A stretch of 64,000 bases of DNA. Origin: Bacillus sp. FJAT-29814 (GTDB taxonomy: Bacteria > Bacillota > Bacilli > Bacillales > Cytobacillaceae). How positions within the stretch are numbered: the stretch's first letter is position 1; every line of letters starts with the position of its first letter. Position numbers and translations under genes: made by a program. Where the stretch lies: assembly GCF_001510715.1 (NCBI RefSeq), contig NZ_LMTJ01000004.1:186001-250000 (forward strand), in the 5' to 3' direction. Below are positions 12,703-20,791 of this stretch, piece after piece. Below the pieces are notes generated by a model. The model ran no database searches. It was not told where the DNA came from and worked only from the letters and a program-made list of their open reading frames with translations.

Positions 12703-12917
12703 GATTTATCCACCCTTAAAATCTGTAAATCTTTTATCGAAATTTGACGAATTTACGCTGATTTTTTGACTAAGCACGTTTGCAAGTATAAAAGAAGGTG
12801 GGCACAAATACAAGTGTTATCCACAAATTGTGCATAACTAAGCGGAAAAAGTGGATAACTTTGGAGTTGTATCCACATTATTAGAGACTAAAGCGCAAAA
12901 ACAACGAGTTATCCACA
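12644..12917. promoter_or_regulatory. DnaA-box cluster at the ywlC 5' end
   Basis: Nine DnaA-box matches in 274 bp. Exact TTATCCACA at 12662-12670, 12817-12825 and 12909-12917 (plus strand). Single mismatches at 12674-12682, 12706-12714 and 12869-12877 (plus), and at 12644-12652, 12829-12837 and 12850-12858 (minus). The cluster runs from inside the ywlC start through the ywlC-ywlB gap into the ywlB 3' end. The B. subtilis ywlC region is one of the known DnaA-binding clusters outside oriC. Confidence 0.85.
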
Positions 12918-13327
12918 TTAAGAACTTGTCGAATGTGCTCAGATTGGTAAAACGCCACCGGCAATTCACCGCGCCCAATCTTCTTAAAGCCCATCAATTC
13001 AAAAAACGGTAAGGCCGCAGTTTTATTAGTTGCCAAAAACAAGCCCGTCAATCCCTTTTCTTTGGCGAGCGCCACCATCCGATCAAACAAAGTCAAAATT
13101 TCCTTCTCCGCTTGTCCCGCCGACACGACCAATGAGCGCAGCAGCCCAAACTCCCCGTATACATCCATGCCAAGCGTACCTTTTAGATCACCTGCACCAT
13201 CCTCCAGCAGTAAAAACGACCCCATACTCTCCTCGGTCAGTCCATCCGTCCCAAGCTTTGCCCTTGTCAGAAACTCACGCAGTCCTTCAAGATCCTCTTT
13301 TCCAGCCTTGCGAATCAATGCCTGCAT
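12881..13327 (-). CDS. ywlB: GNAT family N-acetyltransferase (YwlB-like)
   Basis: Predicted acetyl-CoA-dependent N-acetyltransferase, 148 residues, substrate unknown. The GNAT core shows GLLRSLVVSAGQAEKEILTL and the C-terminal ALPFFELMGFKKIGR, which resembles ArgA-type acetyltransferases. The signature RxxGxG/A is replaced by SAGQAEKE, so the fold assignment is stronger than any activity claim. It lies beside ywlC, as ywlB does in B. subtilis. The 3' end overlaps the DnaA-box cluster. Confidence 0.85.
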   Translation of the reverse strand: MQALIRKAGKEDLEGLREFLTRAKLGTDGLTEESMGSFLLLEDGAGDLKGTLGMDVYGEFGLLRSLVVSAGQAEKEILTLFDRMVALAKEKGLTGLFLATNKTAALPFFELMGFKKIGRGELPVAFYQSEHIRQVLNVDNSLFLRFSL

Positions 13328-13438
13328 CCACTACACCCCATTTTTTCGATTCTACTCTATTACTATGAAAAAATAGAGGAAGTAGAACAAAATCTACTAA
13401 ATTTCCAATTCCGTGATACGGCGAACCTGCCGTTTTTC

Positions 13439-14437
13439 CTAGGTATGATGTCGCTGCAATGTGAAATCCGAACTAGTCGGCCGATTCTTGACTTCTCTTG
13501 TTTTCTCCTTTGCTGTTTTCTTTTTAAGAGAAATGCCCGCTATATTTGGATCCAACCCTATTTCAAGTTCTTTTTTTATCATATTGATAATTAGGATAAT
13601 AAAAAAGTAGGAAAACAGCGGAGCTAACACAATCCACGGTGCCCTTGTAAATTCCCCAAAGTTTTGTCCAATTAAGCCGGCCCATTCCTTTGTATAAGAA
13701 TTCGGGACGTCTAATCCAAGCACCTTTTCCATAGAGTAGCCGCCAATATAAACTCGAAACGCTCCAAGAAACATCATCAGCCCTAGCGAATTGATGAAAT
13801 GCTGCAGCCCAATCAATAAACCATAAGATTTTATAAAGGGCTTAAGCTGCGTTTTCAAGACATGGAAATGGCCTGCTCCCATTAGATAAGAACTTTGAAT
13901 AAACGTTTCCCCTTTTAGTTTTTCAATGATATCCGTCGTTACCGTCATAACTGCCGGGATGCCAACGATAACTAGAAGGATCATTTGGTAGAGCAGGAAA
14001 CTATAAATGAAGTCTTGATTGGTCATTGACAGAGAAACAAGCGGCAAAATCAGGACAATTGGCGGCACAAGCTGAAAGACGAGCAGAAAATCCTTCACGG
14101 CCGGAAGGATCCGACGAAGCCGTAAGGAAAGGACAATCCCGATGATTCCGCCAAGTATTACCCGTAACAACGTCACCCCAAAAGCCATGATCAGCGTATA
14201 TTTCGCTCCCGAAATCATCATAAGAAGAATGTCCTGTCCATTGCGGTCAACACCAAATGGATGGTCTAGTGAAGGCGGAAAGGGTGCACGGGCAATTAAG
14301 GTCCCTTCGTCATTATAGATAAACATCACCTTGCTATAGTCCTTTGGGCCGGACACCGGATACAAAAAACTCAGAATCAACAAGGCTGCCAAAATGGTAA
14401 CTCCCACGATGGTTCGTTTGTATTTTAGTAGGTTCAT
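13439..14437 (-). CDS. ABC transporter permease, peptide/nickel type (DppC-like)
   Basis: Integral membrane permease of 332 residues. Features typical of OppC/DppC: an N-terminal helix, an extracytoplasmic loop with HPFGVDRNGQDILLMMISGA, several membrane segments and an EAA-like loop (ETFIQSSYLMGAGHFHVLK). The ATG overlaps the upstream permease stop as ATGA, so the two are translated together. No ATPase or substrate-binding protein gene is adjacent, so the substrate is unknown and partners must lie elsewhere. Confidence 0.82.
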   Translation of the reverse strand: MNLLKYKRTIVGVTILAALLILSFLYPVSGPKDYSKVMFIYNDEGTLIARAPFPPSLDHPFGVDRNGQDILLMMISGAKYTLIMAFGVTLLRVILGGIIGIVLSLRLRRILPAVKDFLLVFQLVPPIVLILPLVSLSMTNQDFIYSFLLYQMILLVIVGIPAVMTVTTDIIEKLKGETFIQSSYLMGAGHFHVLKTQLKPFIKSYGLLIGLQHFINSLGLMMFLGAFRVYIGGYSMEKVLGLDVPNSYTKEWAGLIGQNFGEFTRAPWIVLAPLFSYFFIILIINMIKKELEIGLDPNIAGISLKKKTAKEKTREVKNRPTSSDFTLQRHHT

Positions 14438-15312
14438 ATTGTAATCTTTTCCTTTCGATTTAATAAGAAGGTACCCACCTTACCTAGGCCATTGGCCAGC
14501 AGAATCGGAACCGCAAACATCAGCAGCCCAATAAGATAGCCCGCATCGGAAAATTGGAACAGCCCGAGCATAAAGCCTTTTAATGAAAAAAGATATTCCA
14601 TCACATAAATATTGGTCAGTAAAAACCATATGACAATCCGAAAATGGATGAAACAGAACGGGGTGATGTTGCGTAATATATGTTTCAAATAAATCATTTT
14701 ATGAGTAAGACCCTTCGCTCGCGCAAACAGAACATACTCCTGCTGCTCTTCCGTAAAAAACTCCCTCACGATTAACTGAATGTAAAAAACAGCCGGAAGA
14801 AATGAGGCAATGAAAATGGGAGCGAACTTTGGGGATGCACCAAAAAAACCATATAAACTGAACAACTTGATATGATACGTCCTATAAATATAAATGACTA
14901 AAAATTGAAGCAGGAAAATAACCAGCAATTCTGGTGCTGTAGCCGTGAAATTGACCAGGCCAACGAGTGGTTTGCGTAATTTTGGCGGAAGCAGCATAAT
15001 GGCGACTGCCCCGACTATGCCAACAATCGCCACCACAAGGATCGATATCGATAATATATCCATCGTGTATAAATAGCTTTTTAGCCCCTCACCTGCAAAA
15101 TATAACTTAAGCTCCGCAATTCCATCCATATCAATGAATGATTTGACAGCGGCGCTATATGCTTCAGTAAAATCAGCAAAATGGAGCTCCGTCCTTCCCT
15201 GTTTACTATTGAACGCCAATAGGGAAGGTAATTTTACAACAAATAAAAACCCCGCGATGATCAAAATGAGCCGCACCGGCAGATACAAGATTTTTTTCAG
15301 CAAATTCAACAT
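14434..15312 (-). CDS. ABC transporter permease, peptide type (DppB-like)
   Basis: Membrane permease of 292 residues with about six segments. The coupling EAA loop is EQQEYVLFARAKGLTHKMIY, followed by LKHILRNITPFCF, as in OppB/DppB proteins. First gene of a two-gene unit located between ywlB and spoIIR, a place occupied by ywlA in B. subtilis. The divergence from typical DppB in the N-terminal half is considerable, so a role other than peptide uptake is possible. Confidence 0.8.
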   Translation of the reverse strand: MLNLLKKILYLPVRLILIIAGFLFVVKLPSLLAFNSKQGRTELHFADFTEAYSAAVKSFIDMDGIAELKLYFAGEGLKSYLYTMDILSISILVVAIVGIVGAVAIMLLPPKLRKPLVGLVNFTATAPELLVIFLLQFLVIYIYRTYHIKLFSLYGFFGASPKFAPIFIASFLPAVFYIQLIVREFFTEEQQEYVLFARAKGLTHKMIYLKHILRNITPFCFIHFRIVIWFLLTNIYVMEYLFSLKGFMLGLFQFSDAGYLIGLLMFAVPILLANGLGKVGTFLLNRKEKITI

Positions 15313-15373
15313 TCCTCTCTGTAAAAAAGACCTATATTAAATTCTCCAAAAAAATCCATTTCCCTTTTTTAAC

Positions 15374-15411
15374 GTAAAAAAAAACACACGGTGCCTTGCC
15401 AACCCGTGTGT
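15374..15411 (-). terminator. Rho-independent terminator of spoIIR
   Basis: Stem ACACACGG/CCGTGTGT (15384-15391 with 15404-15411) and on the minus strand nine T. It starts 12 bp after the spoIIR stop. Confidence 0.9.
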
Positions 15412-15422
15412 CTTTCCTACAT

Positions 15423-16472
15423 TTAATTAAACATTTTCTCCCACATTTCCACTACAAAAAACTTCACTTCAAGCGGCTGTTCGTCTTCAGAAACATACAC
15501 CTTTTTGTCTTCTTTTTGGGTCGGCTTCTTTTTAACAGGTTTCTCAACCGCAGCTGTTTTTGAATCAGCCTCATCCACTACCGTTGCTTCCTCTTCAAAC
15601 AAGGCTTTCTGTTTCTTTAATTCGCGTTCGGTCTTGGCAGCGGGCTTAACTGGTGATTTTGCTTGGGACTTTTTCTGAGTTTGCTTCGGCTTTGTCTCTT
15701 GTTCAACCGGTTTCTTTGCGACTTGTTGCTTCTCTGTTTTTTCTGTCGCTTTCGGCTGTGGCTGCTTGTCCGTCTTTTCAGTAGCTTCTAGCTGTGTTTG
15801 CTTGTCTGAGGTTTCTGTTGCTACTGGCTGTGGCTGCTTCACTGAGGTTTCCGCTGCTACTCGCTGTAGCTGCTTTTTTGAGGTTTCCTCCTCTTGTTTA
15901 GTCTCAGCCTTCGCAACATCAGCGGCACTTTTTTTAGAGCCTTTCTTCTCGTCGAACCCCTCGCTTACGGCAACCCCATTTGAAAAATCAAGGAAGCATA
16001 ACGGCGGGTACAGCACGCACCACCAGTTCGCCCCTTCGCCCTTGCCAAGGGTGATCAAAATCGCCTGGTATTTTCCGGCCGGATAAAGATACTGGCCGTA
16101 CAGCTTCGTAGGAAACTGCACCTCTCCGAACTCGACCTTCACCGACTGGTCCGACCCTTGCTCGGCCACCACTTTTTCCGCGATCCCCTGAATCTCAGGC
16201 AGCTTGGCATTTAGCACCTCGCGCGCCTTCTCCATTGAGGTCAAGTCCTGCACCCAAAGGGTAATCTGCGCGTTGACCGCGTCACGCACCTTGCGCTTAA
16301 TGGCCTGATCTTTTTCAAAATCGCTATTGGCGAGAATCCGGAGCCGAATCGCTTCCCCCGGAATCACAATCGACTCCTTCTCGGCCGCCTCCGTTTTTGG
16401 CATATATAAATTTAATATCGTGGCTAACGATAAAACAAGCAAATAACTCCAAACTACCAATTTCCCTCTCAT
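15423..16472 (-). CDS. spoIIR: Stage II sporulation protein R with enlarged repeat linker
   Basis: Signal protein secreted by the forespore that triggers SpoIIGA processing of pro-sigma-E in the mother cell. It has an N-terminal membrane/signal segment (VVWSYLLVLSLATILNLYM), a conserved core to about residue 172 (AIRLRILANSDFEKDQ, NWWCVLYPPLCFLDFS) and a conserved tail (LEVKFFVVEMWEKMF). Between them lies a linker of about 160 residues rich in K, E, Q and T, including four 12-residue repeats. B. subtilis SpoIIR has only about 224 residues; this one has 349. The ATG at 16470-16472 is 8 nt from GGGAG; a GTG nine bases upstream abuts that Shine-Dalgarno. Confidence 0.93.
   Translation of the reverse strand: MRGKLVVWSYLLVLSLATILNLYMPKTEAAEKESIVIPGEAIRLRILANSDFEKDQAIKRKVRDAVNAQITLWVQDLTSMEKAREVLNAKLPEIQGIAEKVVAEQGSDQSVKVEFGEVQFPTKLYGQYLYPAGKYQAILITLGKGEGANWWCVLYPPLCFLDFSNGVAVSEGFDEKKGSKKSAADVAKAETKQEEETSKKQLQRVAAETSVKQPQPVATETSDKQTQLEATEKTDKQPQPKATEKTEKQQVAKKPVEQETKPKQTQKKSQAKSPVKPAAKTERELKKQKALFEEEATVVDEADSKTAAVEKPVKKKPTQKEDKKVYVSEDEQPLEVKFFVVEMWEKMFN
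15738..15881 (-). repeat. Four tandem 36-bp repeats inside spoIIR
   Basis: Four adjacent 12-codon units encode SKKQLQRVAAET, SVKQPQPVATET, SDKQTQLEATEK and TDKQPQPKATEK. The frame is kept because 36 is a multiple of three. The units lie in the non-conserved linker, where copy number could vary without breaking the core. Confidence 0.85.
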
Positions 16473-16576
16473 CTCTGGCACTCCCTTCCCTTTGCTTTAA
16501 CATTGTGGACAGAATGCCAGAATCTTAAACTATTAAATTTTACTATTTTTAAGAAAGTGAGAGGGACTTGCCACAA

Positions 16577-16607
16577 TAAAAGGGCCCCGGATTGCGATCC
16601 GAAGCCC
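16577..16607 (-). terminator. Rho-independent terminator of prmC
   Basis: Stem GGGCTTCGGAT/ATCCGGGGCCC around a CGCA loop (16582-16592 with 16597-16607), followed on the minus strand by TTTTATT. Confidence 0.8.
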
Positions 16608-16630
16608 TGTGGTAGAAAAAGGCCCGGGGT

Positions 16631-17578
16631 TTACCTCCTGAAGCCAATCTCCGCAAACACCATCCGGTCCTTGCCGTTAATATCATTGACAACCTCCACC
16701 TTGACGTCCGTGAAAGTTTTTCGAAAAAGCTCCGCTACCGCTTCGCCCTGACCGGCCCCAATCTCGAAACATACGAGCGCGCTCGGCGCGAGCACCTTTG
16801 GAAGCTCCACCATAAATCGCCGGTAAAAATCCAAGCCATCCGCCCCGGCAAACAACGCCCGATGCGGCTCATGCTCCGTCACCACCTCCGACATCGACTC
16901 CATGTCGCCAAGCGGAATATACGGCGGATTGGATATGACCACATCAAGCTTTTCACCACGCTCGATGAATGGTCCCAGCAGATCACCTTGGATGAACTCG
17001 ATGTCCGCTCCCAGGCGACGCGCATTCTCCTTTGCAATCGCAAGTGACGGCTCTGCAATATCAGTTGCCAACACAGACATAGTGCAGACGTCACTTTTGG
17101 TGTCAGGCACCGCGCGTGGACAAATGCCCATTTTGTCCGTCTCAGGTGGACACCACTCAAGTTTAAGTGTGATTGCTATTGCTCCGCTGCCCGTCCCAAT
17201 ATCGGCGAGCCTTATTTTCCCCTGCTCGGGGTCACGCACGTCAAACAGCCGCTTCATCCGCTGCAATGTCCCATAGACCAATTCTTCGGTTTCTGGTCGG
17301 GGGATAAGAACCTCTGGCGTAACGACGAAGCTACGCCCATAAAATTCCTCTGTTCCGATGATATATTGAACGGGAATTCCAGCTGCGTGGTCGTGGACCG
17401 CTTTTTCAAAGAGCTCCCACACCCCCGGCTGGAGGTCGTCGCGCACGTTGGCAAACAACTGCGCCCGCGACATCCCGGTGAAATGGCGGAGCAGCAATTC
17501 GCCCGCGTTCTCATCCCGTCCCTTCGCAACTAAAAAAGAAGAAGCCCATTTAAGAGCTTCAAATACCTTCTTACTCAT
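16631..17578 (-). CDS. prmC: Peptide chain release factor N5-glutamine methyltransferase, with repeat-encoded insertion
   Basis: SAM-dependent methyltransferase that methylates the GGQ glutamine of release factors. It shows the N-terminal helical domain, SAM motif [17 protein letters not shown] and the catalytic SNPPYIP. The ATG at 17576-17578 overlaps the prfA stop, giving translational coupling and 315 residues. Between TLKLE and LATDIAEPS there are about 29 residues, where family members have about 7. The extra part ([10 protein letters not shown]...CPRAVPDTK) is encoded by a copy of the GGTGTCAGGCACC repeat. The frame stays open, so the enzyme is probably made with a surface loop, but this has not been shown. 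Confidence 0.95.
   Translation of the reverse strand: MSKKVFEALKWASSFLVAKGRDENAGELLLRHFTGMSRAQLFANVRDDLQPGVWELFEKAVHDHAAGIPVQYIIGTEEFYGRSFVVTPEVLIPRPETEELVYGTLQRMKRLFDVRDPEQGKIRLADIGTGSGAIAITLKLEWCPPETDKMGICPRAVPDTKSDVCTMSVLATDIAEPSLAIAKENARRLGADIEFIQGDLLGPFIERGEKLDVVISNPPYIPLGDMESMSEVVTEHEPHRALFAGADGLDFYRRFMVELPKVLAPSALVCFEIGAGQGEAVAELFRKTFTDVKVEVVNDINGKDRMVFAEIGFRR
17097..17157. repeat. GGTGTCAGGCACC repeat, copy 2, inside prmC
   Basis: Core at 17099-17111, followed by CGCGTGGACA, TTGTCCG and CAGGTGGACACCA. This is the same order (core, GTGGACA, TGTCC, CCTGGG-like, GGACA) as the intergenic copies at 51093 and 53531. It is read in frame on the minus strand and gives the peptide CPRAVPDT; the copy at 53531 read in the same frame gives CPRVVPDT. 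Confidence 0.85.
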
Positions 17579-18644
17579 TTGCCGCATTTTCCAATCTTCT
17601 CGCCTGATCATCGAGCACCAACGCCTCGATAATTTCATCCAGCTTGCCCTCGATGATTTGGTCAAGCTTTTGGATCGTCAATCCGATGCGGTGATCGGTC
17701 ACCCGGTTTTGCGGATAGTTGTACGTCCGAATCCGCTCAGAACGGTCACCGGTACCAACCGCCGATTTCCGCACCTGGTCATACTCGGCCTGGGCTTCCT
17801 GCTGGAACTTGTCATATACCCGCGCACGGAGGATCTTCATCGCCTTGTCCTTGTTTTTATGCTGGGAACGTTCGTCCTGAGATGTCGCCACAATCCCGGT
17901 CGGAATATGCGTCAAACGCACCGCTGACATCGTCGTGTTAACGCTCTGTCCGCCGGCGCCGCTCGATGCAAACGTATCAAAACGGATGTCTTTATCATTT
18001 ATTTCAATATCGAATTCCTCAACTTCCGGCAGCGTCGCCACAGTAGCTGTCGACGTATGAATCCGGCCACCAGACTCGGTTTCCGGCACCCGCTGCACCC
18101 GGTGCGCGCCATTTTCATATTTCAGCTTGGAAAAAGCACCTTGTCCATTAATCATAAAGATAATCTCTTTGTAGCCGCCAAGACCAGTCTCATTGGCATC
18201 AATGACTTCTGTCTTCCAGCCCTGCGCCTCCGCATAGCGGCTGTACATCCGGTAAAGCGTGCCGGCAAACAAGGCCGCTTCATCGCCGCCCGCTGCACCG
18301 CGGATCTCCATGATTACGTTCTTGTCATCATTCGGGTCCTTCGGAATCAGCAAGATTTTTAGTTTGCCTTCTAGCTCTTCAATCTGCGCCTCCAGCTCAT
18401 GGACCTCTTCTTTGACCATTTCGCGCATTTCCGCATCGAGCTTCTCCTCGAGCATGGCTTTGGCATCCTGCAGTTGGGCCTTCACTTCCTTATATTGGCG
18501 GTACGCTTGCACTGTTTCCTGCATATCCGCCTGCTCCTTTGAATAATCGCGGAGCTTTTTTGAATCATTTATAACTTCTGGGTCGCTCAACAGCTCATTC
18601 AGCCGCTCATAGCGATCCTCCACCGATTGTAGACGATCAAACAC
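17571..18644 (-). CDS. prfA: Peptide chain release factor 1
   Basis: Recognises UAA and UAG in the ribosomal A site and triggers peptide release. The GGQ loop ([11 protein letters not shown]) and the PxT-type codon-recognition region ([23 protein letters not shown]) are present, with an N-terminal coiled coil. A GTG at 18642-18644 lies 6 nt after GAGGTG and gives 357 residues beginning (M)[12 protein letters not shown], close to the 356 of B. subtilis. Nine bases upstream another GTG is part of the Shine-Dalgarno. Followed immediately by its modifying enzyme PrmC. Confidence 0.97.
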   Translation of the reverse strand: MFDRLQSVEDRYERLNELLSDPEVINDSKKLRDYSKEQADMQETVQAYRQYKEVKAQLQDAKAMLEEKLDAEMREMVKEEVHELEAQIEELEGKLKILLIPKDPNDDKNVIMEIRGAAGGDEAALFAGTLYRMYSRYAEAQGWKTEVIDANETGLGGYKEIIFMINGQGAFSKLKYENGAHRVQRVPETESGGRIHTSTATVATLPEVEEFDIEINDKDIRFDTFASSGAGGQSVNTTMSAVRLTHIPTGIVATSQDERSQHKNKDKAMKILRARVYDKFQQEAQAEYDQVRKSAVGTGDRSERIRTYNYPQNRVTDHRIGLTIQKLDQIIEGKLDEIIEALVLDDQARRLENAANE

Positions 18645-18870
18645 TGTATTCACCTCAAATTTATTTGAAAACTTCTATATTCACATAAGTCATTTTTTTA
18701 AAATTAATTTTGGCTGATGGCGGCAGCCATTTTTGTCCATAACATTATAATTATAGTATAGGTGAAAACTGCAGTCAAAACCAAATTCAACCGGAGGAAC
18801 TTTTTGGGGCTGTGATAATGTAAAAAAATTTGGCCAAGGGCGAAGATGAATTGTCGGAATTGTTTTGAGT

Positions 18871-19007
18871 GACCAAAATATTTTAGAAAGTGACCAATAA
18901 AATCATTAATTCGACCAATATATATTGGAAACCGACCAAAAAACCCACAAAATTGCCCAGATAAGTCCGAAAATTAACCCAGGTTACCCCAAGCGGGCTC
19001 GGTCCAA
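18871..19007. repeat. 21-bp phased array B (GACCAA core)
   Basis: GACCAA occurs at 18871, 18892, 18913 and 18934, exactly 21 bp apart. Degenerate versions follow at 18955 (GCCCAG) and 18976 (AACCCA), and a related GTCCAA lies off phase at 19002. It sits in the 660-bp gap upstream of prfA. No gene is supported in this gap. Confidence 0.8.
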
Positions 19008-19018
19008 TTTTAGAACTC

Positions 19019-19212
19019 GCCGGTAATTTCCAAAAAACGCCGGTAAACTTCGAAATAGTGCCGGTAAACACGTAAAAAGCGCCGGTAAAATACCAATTTT
19101 CGCAGGTTAAGTGTGCGGTGTTGTCTGAAAAAGGTACAGACGCCGGTAAAGCAGGTAAAAGCGCCGGTAAAGTGTCCTTTTCCGCCGGTAAACCTCAAAA
19201 AAGTGCCGATAA
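19019..19212. repeat. 20-21-bp phased array C (GCCGGTAA core)
   Basis: Cores start at 19019, 19039, 19060, 19081, 19102 (GCAGGTTA), 19142, 19163, 19184 and 19205 (GCCGATAA), with one slot near 19122 not recognisable and one off-phase GCAGGTAA at 19151. Steps are 20-21 bp. The first core lies 43 bp (two steps) after the last in-phase core of array B, so B and C share one lattice. Spacer sequence is not conserved. Confidence 0.85.
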
Positions 19213-19271
19213 AACAAATACCCTCAACAAAAACCCCCAAATAGCACCCCCGAACTTACCAATTCCGCACG

Positions 19272-19301
19272 AAAAAAACATGCCCTGGTCACCAGAGCAT
19301 G
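19272..19301 (-). terminator. Rho-independent terminator of the sporulation lipoprotein gene
   Basis: Stem CATGCTCTGG/CCAGGGCATG (one G-U pair) with a 3-nt loop directly at the stop codon, followed on the minus strand by seven T. Confidence 0.9.
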
Positions 19302-19823
19302 CTATCTACGGTCCTCTTGTACCCGAACCTCAATATTATAGCGCGGTAGCGCCCTAACCAGCTTCTTGTGCAGTTTGGCTTCGGCCTTAATTTTGTCCTG
19401 ATTCTTGAGCATTCCTTTTTTATAAACCGAAACCCACATGCGGTCACCGTTAATTGAGACGGAATCAGTTACAAATTCATCAGTATCGGCGATCACCTGC
19501 TTGGCCTTGTTAATATCGTTGCCCTGGTTGTTGGAACCCGCCTCACCCCCGCTTCCCGTCCCTTCGAGGTCAAGGAAGTTCGGATTCTGGTTGGTAATAT
19601 CATCTTCCACATAGTGCTGGCGGTTCTTGCCTCGATTCGTCATGTAATCAGGCGTCCGGTTCTCATCACGATTAGACATAAAATTCGGTTCGGAGCGGTC
19701 CGTGCGCAAATTATAAGCCTCATCTTTCTCATCCGCATCATTCGCCTTATGCCCATTCTGACAGCCAGGCATCAATCCTAACATCATCAGCGTAGTAACC
19801 GTGAGAAACATCCACTTCTTCAC
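19302..19823 (-). CDS. YhcN/YlaJ family sporulation lipoprotein
   Basis: Predicted lipoprotein of 173 residues: signal peptide VKKWMFLTVTTLMMLGLMPG with a lipobox cysteine (LMPGCQNG), then a Asn/Asp/Arg-rich linker (NLRTDRSEPNF, DYMTNRGKN) and a C-terminal domain with INKAKQVIADTDEFVTDSVS and YNIEVRVQEDRR, as in YhcN/YlaJ spore-membrane lipoproteins. The GTG at 19821-19823 follows GGGAGGTG by 7-8 nt; upstream codons to 19907 would put the signal peptide in the wrong place. It has its own terminator; a copy of the palindromic repeat lies upstream. Confidence 0.85.
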   Translation of the reverse strand: MKKWMFLTVTTLMMLGLMPGCQNGHKANDADEKDEAYNLRTDRSEPNFMSNRDENRTPDYMTNRGKNRQHYVEDDITNQNPNFLDLEGTGSGGEAGSNNQGNDINKAKQVIADTDEFVTDSVSINGDRMWVSVYKKGMLKNQDKIKAEAKLHKKLVRALPRYNIEVRVQEDRR

Positions 19824-19933
19824 AAAAAAACACCTCCCACTACCACTATCATGCCCTCCCTGGACACAAAACTGCACAAGAGAAATGTTTCCAAACATTT
19901 GAACCACTTTAACACCGTGGCAAACCAGCTATT

Positions 19934-19946
19934 GGTGTCAGGCACC
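19934..19946. repeat. GGTGTCAGGCACC repeat, copy 3
   Basis: Core box in the tdk-lipoprotein gap, 47 bp from the next copy. The GTGGACA part is absent. Confidence 0.8.
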
Positions 19947-19967
19947 ATTCCCCACCTAAACACCATC

Positions 19968-20025
19968 AAAAAACACAAAAGGTGTCAGGCACCATGTGAA
20001 ATATTCACAAAGTGCAGCTGACACC
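19968..20025 (-). terminator. Terminator of tdk built on GGTGTCAGGCACC repeat copy 4
   Basis: On the minus strand GGTGTCAG pairs with CTGACACC (8 bp), then GTGC with GCAC after a 2-nt bulge, then TGTGAA with TTCACA, and the stem is followed by TTTTGTGTTTTTT. One arm (19981-19993) is an exact copy of the dispersed 13-nt core. It starts about 20 bp after the tdk stop. Confidence 0.8.
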
Positions 20026-20044
20026 CTTCTAAAAACAACATTAT

Positions 20045-20674
20045 TTATACGTTTTCTTCGACCGCTTGAACTGCCTGGACCGTTACACGGTTGACAGGGG
20101 TTTTTGGGACTTCGTGGTGGTGGCGGCAGCGCGGTTCGTAGGATTCAGCTGCTCCGACCAAAATGACCGGGTCATGGTAGGAAGCCGGGTGGCCGTCAAT
20201 CAACCGCTGCGTTCTGCTCGACGGTGAGCCGCATACCGTACAGACGGCTTGCAGCTTAGTAACGGTTTCGGCAATCGCCATCAAACTCGGCATTTGCCCG
20301 AATGGCTCGCCACGGAAATCCTGGTCAAGCCCAGCGACAATGACGCGGTGGCCGCTGTTGGCCAGCTGCTGCACGACACGCACGATGCCTTCGTCAAAAA
20401 ACTGTACTTCATCTATCGCAATAATATCAATGTCGGCTTCGACATGATGCAAAATCTCAATGGAATGGGAAATGGGCCGCGCATGAAACGAAGAGCCATT
20501 ATGGGATACGACAGATTGGTCGCTGTAGCGATTATCAATTTTTGGTTTAAATACCGCGATTTTTTGTTTGGCAAATTGGGCGCGTCGGACACGACGAATC
20601 AATTCCTCCGATTTTCCGGAAAACATACTGCCGCAGATAACCTCAACCCATCCGGTTTGCTTCATTAAATACAT
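20045..20674 (-). CDS. tdk: Thymidine kinase
   Basis: Salvage enzyme phosphorylating thymidine with ATP (type II TK, 209 residues). The P-loop is [11 protein letters not shown], the Asp motif [11 protein letters not shown], the lasso region [11 protein letters not shown], and the zinc ribbon uses [13 protein letters not shown] with RCRHHHE at the C-terminus. The start MYLMKQTGW matches the B. subtilis form. Downstream of rpmE in a conserved order. Confidence 0.97.
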   Translation of the reverse strand: MYLMKQTGWVEVICGSMFSGKSEELIRRVRRAQFAKQKIAVFKPKIDNRYSDQSVVSHNGSSFHARPISHSIEILHHVEADIDIIAIDEVQFFDEGIVRVVQQLANSGHRVIVAGLDQDFRGEPFGQMPSLMAIAETVTKLQAVCTVCGSPSSRTQRLIDGHPASYHDPVILVGAAESYEPRCRHHHEVPKTPVNRVTVQAVQAVEENV

Positions 20675-20738
20675 AAAACGGCGTCTCCTTCCTCTTACGA
20701 ACCATGTACTTTCTATATTATGTACAACGCGATTTTTT

Positions 20739-20780
20739 TAAATAAAAAACAGGCAAGTAGTAAAATCTGCTTGCCTGTTT
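20739..20780 (-). terminator. Rho-independent terminator of rpmE
   Basis: An 11-bp stem AAACAGGCAAG/CTTGCCTGTTT (20770-20780 with 20747-20757), followed by TTTATTT on the minus strand. Confidence 0.9.
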
Positions 20781-20791
20781 CGAGCGCAAAA

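Noticed and set aside
18871..19212. CRISPR array
   Set aside because: Repeats are 6-9 nt with 12-15-nt spacers; CRISPR repeats are about 24-40 nt with similar spacers, and there are no cas genes.
19010..19240. Minus-strand open frame of 76 codons with repeated FTG and YRR motifs
   Set aside because: It is the translation of array C. Steps of 20 and 21 bp shift the frame between repeats, and there is no Shine-Dalgarno or family resemblance.
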